Positions 1-7,287 of a stretch of DNA of 64,000 bases are shown here, in pieces (the stretch's first letter is position 1; each line of letters begins with the position of its first letter). The stretch is from Xylophilus rhododendri (GTDB taxonomy: Bacteria > Pseudomonadota > Gammaproteobacteria > Burkholderiales > Burkholderiaceae_C), in NCBI RefSeq assembly GCF_009906855.1, contig NZ_CP047650.1, positions 1 to 64,000 on the forward strand, given 5' to 3'. The position numbers were made by a program, and so were the translations under genes. The notes beneath the pieces are model-generated. The model was not told the DNA's origin. It did no database searches and saw nothing but the letters and a program-made list of their open reading frames with translations.

Positions 1-401
1 TGGCCAGCGGTGTGGCGACACTGACCGTGCCGGTCGTGGAAGCCTTCGTGCCGCAGATGCTCAATTACGAATCGGTCGGCGGCATCAACTTCAAGAAGGG
101 CTGCTACCCCGGCCAGGAGGTGGTGGCGCGCAGCCAGTTCCGCGGCACGCTCAAGCGCCGGGCCTACCTGGTGCATGCCGATGCGCCGCTGGCCGTGGGC
201 GCCGAGGTGTTCCACAGCGCCGATGCGGAACAGCCCTGCGGCCTGGTGGTGCAGGCCGCGGCCGCACCCCGGGGCGGCTTCGATGCCATCGTGTCCATGC
301 AGACCTCAGCCGCCGCGGGCGGCACGCTGCATGCCGGCGCGGCCGATGGGCCAGTGCTGTCGCTGCGCGCCCTGCCCTACGCCCTGCTCGAAGACATCTG
401 A
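1..401 (+). CDS. ygfZ: YgfZ/GcvT-like folate-binding protein, 3' part (gene starts before the window)
   Basis: The reading frame is open from the first bases, so the gene is cut by the window edge; the GTG at position 12 is probably internal. The visible C-terminal part carries the YgfZ signature K-G-C-Y-x-G-Q-E followed by V-V-A-R-S-Q-F-R, which separates YgfZ from the aminomethyltransferase GcvT. YgfZ proteins bind tetrahydrofolate and help maintain or repair iron-sulfur enzymes such as MiaB; the conserved Cys in the signature is needed in E. coli. The rest is the usual C-terminal beta-barrel domain. The gene ends 4 bp before the convergent acetyltransferase gene. Family assignment is firm; the N-terminal half cannot be judged. 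Confidence 0.9.
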   Translation, partial: ASGVATLTVPVVEAFVPQMLNYESVGGINFKKGCYPGQEVVARSQFRGTLKRRAYLVHADAPLAVGAEVFHSADAEQPCGLVVQAAAAPRGGFDAIVSMQTSAAAGGTLHAGAADGPVLSLRALPYALLEDI

Positions 402-405
402 GCCT

Positions 406-882
406 TCAGAAGCGCAGCACCATCTCGATGTGCTCGATGCCGGCCTCGTCGAAGGTGTCGCCCCGCGGGGCAAATCCCCGGCCGGCGTAGAACCCCTGGG
501 CGCTGCACTGGGCATGCAGCAGCACGCCGGCATCGCCGCGTTCTTTCGACTGCAGGATCAAGGCATCCAGCACCCGAGCCCCCAGGCCCTGGCCGCGCCG
601 GTCCAGGCGTACCGCCATGCGGCCGATGCGGCACAGGCCGGCGTCTTCGCCGTCGGCCTGCACCGGCAGCAAGCGACCGCAGGCGCTGGCCGTGCCGTCC
701 TCGGCCCGCAGCACGGCGTGTAGGGACAGGGGATCGAACTCATCCCACTCCATCTCGGCCGGGACCTTTTGTTCCACGACAAATACCGCTTGCCGCAACG
801 GTCCGGCCAGCGGCTGCAGAGCCTGCCAGGAGCCGACTATCAGGGGTTCGGCCGATGAGGTGATGCTGGAATCGTGGGACAT
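406..882 (-). CDS. GNAT family N-acetyltransferase
   Basis: A 158-residue single-domain GNAT protein. The acetyl-CoA binding region is visible as I-G-R-M-A-V-R-L-D-R-R-G-Q-G-L-G-A-R-V-L (motif A, R-x-x-G-x-G/A). The N-terminal stretch around V-F-V-V-E-Q-K-V-P-x-E-x-E-W-D resembles the YjcF/ElaA subgroup, whose substrates are mostly unknown. The start at 882 (MSHDSS) is chosen because it gives a normal GNAT length; an upstream in-frame extension to 1077 would be atypical in composition and overlap the next gene. It is convergent with ygfZ and lies downstream of the F-box-like array in the same direction, 53 bp after its last gene. Substrate unknown. Confidence 0.85.
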   Translation of the reverse strand: MSHDSSITSSAEPLIVGSWQALQPLAGPLRQAVFVVEQKVPAEMEWDEFDPLSLHAVLRAEDGTASACGRLLPVQADGEDAGLCRIGRMAVRLDRRGQGLGARVLDALILQSKERGDAGVLLHAQCSAQGFYAGRGFAPRGDTFDEAGIEHIEMVLRF

Positions 883-935
883 GGAGCAACGTGGGTCATG
901 CAAGGCCCGCCATTGTGGTCCCGCGCGCTGCGCGC

Positions 936-2003
936 CTAGTACGGCGGCAGCGGCTCGAAGCGGCTCGACACGAGTTCCAGGCAAGCCGACAGCACACACG
1001 CCGACCCTTCGTAGGCCGCGCTGTGTGCAGCCAGCGATGCCGGATGCAGCTCCCACGCGCCGCCCAGCGCCAGCCATTCGTCCATCGGCCAGGTGGCGAT
1101 CTGCCGCACCATGTCGCGGCCTGCCTGCTGCAGCCAGCCGCGATGGACGATCTCGAGCGAATGCAGATGCAGGCTTTTCAGGTAAGGCCCCTGCCGCACC
1201 GCCGGAACCCGCGGCCGATCCGGATCGTTGAAGCGCCAGTACAAGCTGTACGCCATGATCTGATGGACCGGCCAGACATCCACACGCCGCGGCTTGCTTT
1301 TCAGCATGCAGTAGATATAGCTCTCCATGCCCCAGATGATCTCCGGGTACTCCTGCGGCTGGTCAGCGGACGCGGCAGCGCCGGGCACGGTTTCGATGCT
1401 CCAGGCCAGTCTTTCCATCACCGCCGGGAAGGCCAGCAGCAGCATGTTGCCCGGCAGATCGCTCGCCAGGCGTGTGGCGACATGGAGCAGGACCGGCACC
1501 ATCGCCGGGCATGCCGGCATTCTGGTCGCCCATTCGAACAGTTGCAACGCCATCGCGCGGCGGGCGCCGGAATCGATCGCGGGTTCAGGCGCCGCCACCA
1601 GTTCGGCCACCAGGCGTTCGGCCACATACAAGGCCTGCGCGCCGCTGTCCGGCAAGGCAGCCAGCATCTCTACCAGATCCAGCAGGTCCCGCAGCACCTG
1701 GGTGCGCAGCATGCCAGACGGCCTCAACAGGTGCGCCAGCACGGTTTCAACCCTGAAAAGCCTGTCCTGTACATGCCGCTGGACCAAGGCGTCGAGGCGG
1801 GGAGTTGTCCCTGCCCAGCTCCTCAGTTCGTCCGGGCGGGCGTAATCGAAGATTTCGAGGAACAACTCATTGGGCAGATGCTGCAGCCCGCCGTGGAGCG
1901 AATCTGCGTGGAACTTGTCGGGCCGGTGCTCGAGGCGGTTCGGCTCCGGCGCCGCCAGGGTGGGCACTTCTGGCGGTACGGCGGTGATTCGGTGGGCAAA
2001 CAT
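936..2003 (-). CDS. F-box-like protein A (fourth gene of a four-paralogue array)
   Basis: A 355-residue protein with no signal peptide or membrane segment. Residues 42-77 match an F-box pattern: H-L-P-N-E-L-F-L-E-I-F-D-Y, then P-D-E-L-R-S-W and a basic/hydrophobic end. The F-box is the eukaryotic Skp1-binding helix bundle; in bacteria it is known from translocated effectors such as VirF and the GALA proteins. The remainder is predicted helical, and no leucine-rich repeats are visible. Near the C terminus it shares R-Q-I-A-x-W-P-x-x-E-W-x-x-x-G-G with paralogues B and D. The start MFAHR was chosen because the paralogues start with M-F/T/N-F/L-F; a TTG at 2051 is possible. No good Shine-Dalgarno is visible. 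Function is inferred from the motif only. Confidence 0.75.
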   Translation of the reverse strand: MFAHRITAVPPEVPTLAAPEPNRLEHRPDKFHADSLHGGLQHLPNELFLEIFDYARPDELRSWAGTTPRLDALVQRHVQDRLFRVETVLAHLLRPSGMLRTQVLRDLLDLVEMLAALPDSGAQALYVAERLVAELVAAPEPAIDSGARRAMALQLFEWATRMPACPAMVPVLLHVATRLASDLPGNMLLLAFPAVMERLAWSIETVPGAAASADQPQEYPEIIWGMESYIYCMLKSKPRRVDVWPVHQIMAYSLYWRFNDPDRPRVPAVRQGPYLKSLHLHSLEIVHRGWLQQAGRDMVRQIATWPMDEWLALGGAWELHPASLAAHSAAYEGSACVLSACLELVSSRFEPLPPY

Positions 2004-2075
2004 GCCGGATGCTCGGCCGCCCGTCATGGCCGGCGAAGGCCGCGGCCGCAAGGCGGGCCCGGCAGGCGAAGCGGT

Positions 2076-3143
2076 TCAGTCCTCTTTTTCCAGCACGAAA
2101 TCCAGCCAGAGCATCTGTTCCAAATTCAGTTCCGCCGGTTCATCCGCCAGCTCGCGCAGCGCCTGGCGGTTGAGCCAGGGTGGGCCGCCTATCTCGCGCC
2201 ATTCGTGGAAGGACCAGCGGGCGATCTGGCGCAGGATGTTGCGTTGTGCAAGGGGATAGCGCGGGCCGGCCAGGCGTTTCGCCAGGACGTCCAGCTGCTT
2301 CAGGTAGTAGCGTTGAATGCAGGCGGGTATGCGCGGCAGCCGGTCATTGTTGAAGCGCCGAAAAAGGGTTTTCTCGATGATCCAGTACCCCCGATCCACG
2401 TTGCCGCACCCCAGGTAATTCACGACGTGGGCCGCGCTGCAGCACAAATCCATCAGCCCCTGCGCGACGGCGAGCATGCGCTGCGGGATCTGCGCGTCCG
2501 ATTCGGTGTGCGGATTCCCGGCGTGCCCGGCAAATGTCGGGATGCGCTGCACCAGCAGGTCCGCCAAGGGCGCGACGATTGGTGGACTGTCTTTCAGCAG
2601 GAAGACCAGCGGATCCACGAACGCGTCCAGCAGCGCCTGGGCCGCCGGGCTGTGCGGTGCCTGCATCAGCCAGGCGAGCAACTCCGGCACGAACCGGCGA
2701 CGGTTCGGATCGCCAGGCGCTTCGACGGGCCCGGTCAGCTTCAGGCGCTCCAGCAGAAGCTTCATCAAGCCGAGCGTCTGCGAGCCGTGCGGGGGCAGGT
2801 GCGACAGGCTGTTCAACAAGGCCGCCAGCACTTGGAGCCGCACCTGGCCATTCGGCCGGTGCAGCGAGTCCATCAGCTGTCTGGCCCGGGCCTCGGTGTG
2901 ATGGGTGTGCAATTCCACGACGGAATTCAGGCGCCGATTGAGTTTGCCCCAGCGCCGCAGGTCATCCGACCCCAGGTAGTCGAAGACATCGCACAGCAGT
3001 TCGTTGGGCAGGTCTTCCAGCTGCGCCAGCGGGCCGGCGAGCCGGCGGCGATGGCTGGCGGGGCTGCTGCCCATCGGGCCCGCCAGCGGGCGCTGTCCGT
3101 ACAGGCTGGGCAGGCAGCGGGCGAGCACGGGAAAGAGTGTCAT
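2076..3143 (-). CDS. F-box-like protein B (third gene of the array)
   Basis: A 355-residue protein. The F-box-like motif is at residues 44-76: E-D-L-P-N-E-L-L-C-D-V-F-D-Y-L, D-D-L-R-R-W-G-K-L-N-R-R and a hydrophobic end, one of the two clearest matches in the array. The first 24 residues (including L-Y-G-Q-R-P-L-A-G-P-M-G) are almost identical to paralogue D, so the leader is conserved as well as the motif. A central block Y-W-I-I-E-x-x-L-F-R-R-F is also shared with D. There is no signal peptide, no membrane segment and no leucine-rich repeat. The gene starts 18 bp after the stop of paralogue C and ends 72 bp before A, consistent with one leftward transcript. Skp1 binding or translocation into a host is inference from motif and known bacterial F-box effectors. 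Confidence 0.78.
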   Translation of the reverse strand: MTLFPVLARCLPSLYGQRPLAGPMGSSPASHRRRLAGPLAQLEDLPNELLCDVFDYLGSDDLRRWGKLNRRLNSVVELHTHHTEARARQLMDSLHRPNGQVRLQVLAALLNSLSHLPPHGSQTLGLMKLLLERLKLTGPVEAPGDPNRRRFVPELLAWLMQAPHSPAAQALLDAFVDPLVFLLKDSPPIVAPLADLLVQRIPTFAGHAGNPHTESDAQIPQRMLAVAQGLMDLCCSAAHVVNYLGCGNVDRGYWIIEKTLFRRFNNDRLPRIPACIQRYYLKQLDVLAKRLAGPRYPLAQRNILRQIARWSFHEWREIGGPPWLNRQALRELADEPAELNLEQMLWLDFVLEKED

Positions 3144-3161
3144 CGGCGCTCAGCGTCTTGT

Positions 3162-4226
3162 TCAAAAGGGCAAGGTGAAATCCCGGACCAGGGCGTGGAG
3201 TTCCTCGCGCTGACGCCGGGACATCAGCACCGGCATCAGCATGCGAGGCAGCTGTGGTGGCGGCCTGGCGTCGATGCCCAGTTGCAGATACCCGCGCAGC
3301 GCATGGCGCATGGCCAGCGGCCAGCCTCCGGCGTGCTGCAGGCACTGCCTGACGGCCTGCAGATAGTCCGCGCCCTCGCCCAGCTGCAAGGCCAGCTCCA
3401 GCAGCACTTGCAGATAGCCGCATTGCACGGCGGGTGGGAGCGGCGGCCGGCCGGCCTGCGAGAGCCGGCCCAGCACCGCACGCATGGCCATGTCGTGGAG
3501 CGGCTTGACCGGCAGGCGCCGCCACTGCGCCTCGTGCATCGCGCGCAGGCCGCAGCTTTGCAGGGTCTGCCGCAGAACCTCATGGCTGTCTGCGCCGGGA
3601 TCCTCGATGCGCTGCACCAGCCGGTCCAGCATCGGCGCAAAGGCCGCCAGCGCCACCCGGTCGGGCAAGGCGCTGTGCAGATGCCGCAGCACGCAGTCCA
3701 GCACCGGACCGGACGCCGGGCATTCTCCGAAGCGGATGGCCCAGCGCAGCAGTCGCAGGGCCAGGTGTTTGCGCTGCAGGCCGGGCGGCGCTCCGTTCAG
3801 GGCCATCGATGCCAGCTTGTCGAGCAGGCGCTCCTCGATGCTGAGGGCACGCCGGCTCGGTGCGGGCAGCCGGGGGAGTATCGCGAGCAGTCCGTCCAGC
3901 GCCGCCTGGGAAAAGCCGCCGTCCGCGGTGCAGAGCTGGGGCAGGAGTTCATCGGCCCGTTCCAGCGCCTTGGAGACCTGCCGCTCGATGGCGCTGGCGA
4001 AGCGGAAGTTCATCTCGCCCAGCACCTGCAGGGACCGCGCATCCAGACGGGCCAGCAGATCGAGCAGGATCTCGTTGGGCAGGTCTTCCAGGCGGGTTGG
4101 CGCGCCATCCGCCGGCGGTTCGTTTGTGGTGCTTGTGGTGGATTGCGTGGCCAGCGCCGAGCGCAAGGTCCTGGCGCTGTGTCCCGTGGCGATCGGCTGC
4201 CCCTGCACGAGTCTCGAAAAAAACAT
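3162..4226 (-). CDS. F-box-like protein C (second, most divergent gene of the array)
   Basis: A 354-residue protein. The F-box-like motif sits at residues 48-81: E-D-L-P-N-E-I-L-L-D-L-L-A-R-L, a second helix A-R-S-L-Q-V-L-G and an aromatic/basic end N-F-R-F. The preceding leader (about residues 22-46) is rich in Ser, Thr, Pro and Asn, a composition often seen in translocation signals of type III effectors, though that is weak evidence. The C terminus lacks the W-x-x-x-E-W-x-x-x-G-G block of the other three paralogues and ends in a basic Q-R-E-E-L-H-A-L-V-R-D-F segment. It lies 74 bp after D and 18 bp before B. It is an old duplicate or a separately acquired member. Confidence 0.72.
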   Translation of the reverse strand: MFFSRLVQGQPIATGHSARTLRSALATQSTTSTTNEPPADGAPTRLEDLPNEILLDLLARLDARSLQVLGEMNFRFASAIERQVSKALERADELLPQLCTADGGFSQAALDGLLAILPRLPAPSRRALSIEERLLDKLASMALNGAPPGLQRKHLALRLLRWAIRFGECPASGPVLDCVLRHLHSALPDRVALAAFAPMLDRLVQRIEDPGADSHEVLRQTLQSCGLRAMHEAQWRRLPVKPLHDMAMRAVLGRLSQAGRPPLPPAVQCGYLQVLLELALQLGEGADYLQAVRQCLQHAGGWPLAMRHALRGYLQLGIDARPPPQLPRMLMPVLMSRRQREELHALVRDFTLPF

Positions 4227-4300
4227 CGGACCATGCTCATCCCTGCGGACCGCCTCCGGGCGGGTCTTGCCGCAGCCCGGTCAATCGGCGCGAAACACCC

Positions 4301-5374
4301 TCACGAAACGCTGCAGCCCTGGAACTCCGGGTAATCGGCAGACTCCGGGTCGATGACGAGATGAAGACAGGCGCGCTGCATGGGCGACAGCGGCGTCTCG
4401 GCCTCCGGCCAGTCGCGCAGTGCCCGGCGGTCGAAATACCACCAGCCGCCCAGCTCGTGCCATTCCTCGTAGGGCCAGTTGGCGATTAAACCCAGCATGC
4501 GGCGCTGTGCCTGCCGCTGATCCGCGGTATCGAACATGGCCGCCGCCAGCGTATTGAGCAGCCTCAGGTAGCGGCGCTGCACACGCGCGGGGATACGGTC
4601 GAGCGTCAAATCTTCGAAGCGCCGGAAAAGCGCTTGTTCGATGATCCAGTAGACCGACTGCGGGCCAATCTGCGTCTCTCGAACGGACCACATGGCGCCA
4701 GACGCCAGCGATCCGATCCATGACAGCGCAAGGGGCGAGCGCGCCGGTTCGAGCATCGGCCCGGCATCCTGGGTGATCAGGCGCATCAGCGGCTCCAGCC
4801 GCACCCGAAGGACTTCCCCCGGCAGCTGGACCAGCAGGCGGCCCATCAGCCCGTGCAACAGCCTTTCCACCATGGGACAACAGGGGGCATGCAGCAGCCA
4901 GTCCAGCAGCTGCAGCGCGGCCGCGCGATGCGGGCTCCCCTCTTCCAGGATCTCTGGCCCCGCCAGCTTCAGCCGTTCGATCAAGACGCCCACCATCCGG
5001 GACGCATGCCGGCTGCGCGCCGGCAGCCGCGTCAACGCGTGCAGCACCCCGATCATCACCCACGGCCGCACCACGCCGTCCTTGCTCTGCAGCTGCTCCA
5101 GCAGGCGCTCGGCGGCCGTCGCGATGCTGCATCTCTGTTGATCGACCAGCGAACCCATGCGCCGGTTGAGCAGGCCGAAAGCCTGCAGCTCCGCAGGCCC
5201 CAGATAGTCGAAGACATCGCGCAGCAATTCGTTGGGCAAGTGCTCCAGCCGGACCAGCGGGCCGGTGTCCCGGCGGTCGCGGACGGCGGGATCGATGCCC
5301 ATCGGCCCTGCCAGCGGCCGCTGCCCATAAAGCGTGGGCAGGCAGCGGACCAGGGTGGGAGAAAAGAGGTTCAT
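4301..5374 (-). CDS. F-box-like protein D (first gene of the array)
   Basis: A 357-residue protein with an F-box-like motif at residues 45-78: E-H-L-P-N-E-L-L-R-D-V-F-D-Y-L, A-E-L-Q-A-F-G-L-L-N-R-R and a hydrophobic end. Its first 26 residues closely match paralogue B. The shared middle block (Y-W-I-I-E-Q-A-L-F-R-R-F) and the C-terminal W-P-Y-E-E-W-H-E-L-G-G confirm common descent with A and B. The start MNLF at 5374 was preferred over an upstream in-frame codon at 5476 because it matches paralogue B; no strong Shine-Dalgarno is visible. It is the promoter-proximal gene of the array. I looked for a plant-inducible-promoter box (two TTCG half-sites about 15-16 bp apart) between 5375 and 5497 and did not find one. 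Confidence 0.77.
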   Translation of the reverse strand: MNLFSPTLVRCLPTLYGQRPLAGPMGIDPAVRDRRDTGPLVRLEHLPNELLRDVFDYLGPAELQAFGLLNRRMGSLVDQQRCSIATAAERLLEQLQSKDGVVRPWVMIGVLHALTRLPARSRHASRMVGVLIERLKLAGPEILEEGSPHRAAALQLLDWLLHAPCCPMVERLLHGLMGRLLVQLPGEVLRVRLEPLMRLITQDAGPMLEPARSPLALSWIGSLASGAMWSVRETQIGPQSVYWIIEQALFRRFEDLTLDRIPARVQRRYLRLLNTLAAAMFDTADQRQAQRRMLGLIANWPYEEWHELGGWWYFDRRALRDWPEAETPLSPMQRACLHLVIDPESADYPEFQGCSVS

Positions 5375-5497
5375 CGCGACTTGTGCAGGGCAAGCACGCA
5401 GGCCTGCCATGCCTGCGGGGAAAACAGCCGGCCATGCTCGGTCCACGCCGCACCGGCGCCGTGGCGGGCGCCGCAACCCTGGCCGTGAGGGCGAAGC

Positions 5498-6463
5498 CTA
5501 GGCGCTGCGCAAGGCCGCGGCCAATGCGCCAGCCGCAGCCGCGTGGGCCTGCCGGGCCTCGGCCACGATGCGGCCCATCTTGATGAATTCGTGGGTCACA
5601 CCGCGGTAGATCTCCAGGTCCACCGCCACGCCTGCCGCGCGCAGGCGGTCGGCGTAATCCACGCCTTCGTCAACCAGCGGATCGCATTCGGCCAGCCCGA
5701 ACCAGGCGGGCGCCACGCCGTCGAGGTCGTCGGCCAGCAGCGGCGCGAAACGCCAGTCCTCGCGGTCGGCGTCGCTGCGGATGTAGTGGGAGAAGAACCA
5801 CTGGATCAGCCCCGCGTCGATGATCGGGCCGTGGGCGAAACGGCGGTGCGAAGCCGTGTCCTGGCGCGCGCTGCAGCCGGGATAGAACAGCAGCTGCAGG
5901 GCGATCGGCAGGCCCGCATCGCGTGCCAGCAGCGCGCAGGACGCGGCCAGGGTGCCGCCGGCGCTGTCGCCGCCGATGGCGATGCGTGTGCCGTCGATGC
6001 CGATCGAGGCGCCGTGGCTGGCCAGCCATTGCAGGCTGTCCCACGCGTCATCCGATGCGGTCGGAAACTTGTGCTGCGGCGCCAGACGGTAGTCCACCGA
6101 CACCACGGCGCAGCCGGCCAGCCGGGCCAGCTCGCGGCAGAGGATGTCGTGCGTGGCCACGCTGCCGACGGTGAAGCCGCCGCCGTGGAAATACAGCAGC
6201 ACCGGCAGCGCAGCATCTCCCGGCTCGGGTGCCACCAGGCGCGCGGGCAGGCTTGCGCCGTCACGCGCGGGGATTAGGAAATCCAGCTCCCGCGCCATCG
6301 CCGGCCGGTCGATCTCCAGCACTTCCGCGCCGCCGGCATACAGGGCGCGGGCCTCGTCGGGCGTCAGGCTCTGCATGGGCGTGCGCTGCAGGCGCGCCAT
6401 GCCGCTGACGATGCCGCGCATCGCGGGGGTGAGTTGGGCGAGTACGGCGGCGTCCGGCAGCAC
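5498..6463 (-). CDS. Alpha/beta hydrolase, hormone-sensitive-lipase (HSL) type esterase
   Basis: A 321-residue cytoplasmic esterase of the HSL (family IV) group. The oxyanion-hole motif H-G-G-G is at residues 93-96 and the nucleophile is Ser167 in G-D-S-A-G-G. The acid is probably the Asp of D-P-L-V-D-E-G, and the base the His of T-H-E-F, so the catalytic triad is complete. HSL esterases hydrolyse short-chain acyl esters; the real substrate is unknown. It begins 3 bp after the stop of the upstream SDR-like gene, so the two are almost certainly cotranscribed. They may act on the same compound, but the SDR partner lacks its catalytic residues, so a simple two-enzyme pathway should not be assumed. 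Confidence 0.88.
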   Translation of the reverse strand: MLPDAAVLAQLTPAMRGIVSGMARLQRTPMQSLTPDEARALYAGGAEVLEIDRPAMARELDFLIPARDGASLPARLVAPEPGDAALPVLLYFHGGGFTVGSVATHDILCRELARLAGCAVVSVDYRLAPQHKFPTASDDAWDSLQWLASHGASIGIDGTRIAIGGDSAGGTLAASCALLARDAGLPIALQLLFYPGCSARQDTASHRRFAHGPIIDAGLIQWFFSHYIRSDADREDWRFAPLLADDLDGVAPAWFGLAECDPLVDEGVDYADRLRAAGVAVDLEIYRGVTHEFIKMGRIVAEARQAHAAAAGALAAALRSA

Positions 6464-6466
6464 GTG

Positions 6467-7252
6467 TCAGACCACCGTGGGCGTGGTCGCGCCGTCCATC
6501 GGGATGATGGCGCCGTTGACATAGCTGGCCTTGTCCGAGGCCAGGAAGACCACCATGGCGGCGATCTCGTCCGGCCGGGCGACCCGGCCCATGGCCATGC
6601 GCGCGCCCGGGTCGGCCGGCGCGGGGCGGCCTTCGGAGGCGGCCATGCGGGCATCGACTTCCATGCCGGCCTTCAGCCGCTCGGTCAGCACCGGGCCGGG
6701 GTTGACCGCGTTCACCCGCACGCCCTGCTTCGCATAGGCCGCGGCCAGGCCGGCGCTGGCCAGCATCAGCGCCGCATTGGCCGAGCCGCCGGCCAGATGC
6801 GCCGGATTGCCCAGCTTGCCGCCCATGCCGATCACGTTGACGATGGCGCCCGCGCCGCGTTCGGCCATGCGTTTGACCGTGGGGTCGATCATGTGGATGT
6901 AGGTGAAGTACTTGGCATCCATCGCGGCATGCCACTTGGCCGGGGTCAGCTCCGACGGCGCGGCACGCTTGGCGGCGCCGGCGCTGTTGACCAGCACATC
7001 GACCGGGCCGAAGGCGGCCTCGGCCGCGTCCAGCGTGGCCAGCGCCGCGTCGGCATCGCCCAGGTCGGTGGCGAAGTGGGCCACGCGGTCGCCGCCGTTC
7101 AGGCCGTCGGCCGCCTGGCCCAGCACCTCGGCATTACGCGCCACCAGGCTGACGCGGGCGCCCTCCTCCAGGAAGGCCTGGGCGCAGGCCAGGCCGATGC
7201 CTCGGCTGGCGCCGGTGATGAGCACGTGTTTTCCCTTGAGCTGCAGGTCCAT
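6467..7252 (-). CDS. SDR-fold protein lacking the Ser-Tyr-Lys catalytic triad
   Basis: A 261-residue short-chain dehydrogenase/reductase-fold protein. The dinucleotide-binding motif T-G-A-S-R-G-I-G (residues 13-20) and N-S-A-G (89-92) are intact, as are the P-G loop and C-terminal D-G motif. At the active site, however, the usual Y-x-x-x-K is G-G-S-A-N (Tyr position Gly155, Lys position Asn159). The catalytic Ser position (near residue 142) is Gly in I-G-M-G-G. It should bind a nucleotide cofactor but cannot use the classical mechanism. The start at 7252 follows an A/G-rich AAAGAG-like Shine-Dalgarno. It precedes the HSL esterase by 3 bp. It may be a regulatory or non-canonical SDR. Confidence 0.85.
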   Translation of the reverse strand: MDLQLKGKHVLITGASRGIGLACAQAFLEEGARVSLVARNAEVLGQAADGLNGGDRVAHFATDLGDADAALATLDAAEAAFGPVDVLVNSAGAAKRAAPSELTPAKWHAAMDAKYFTYIHMIDPTVKRMAERGAGAIVNVIGMGGKLGNPAHLAGGSANAALMLASAGLAAAYAKQGVRVNAVNPGPVLTERLKAGMEVDARMAASEGRPAPADPGARMAMGRVARPDEIAAMVVFLASDKASYVNGAIIPMDGATTPTVV

Positions 7253-7287
7253 GGCTTTGTCTCTTTCTTGCTGGAGTGGAAGATGGT

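Noticed and set aside
891..4334. Very long open frame on the plus strand across the F-box-like genes
   Set aside because: It is antisense to four genes that share conserved motifs with one another. Its composition (Gln/Arg/His-rich repeats) is typical of a GC-rich shadow frame and it has no recognisable domain.
4281..5453. 390-codon frame overlapping F-box-like gene D
   Set aside because: It is the frame shifted version of gene D on the same strand, without the paralogue motifs.
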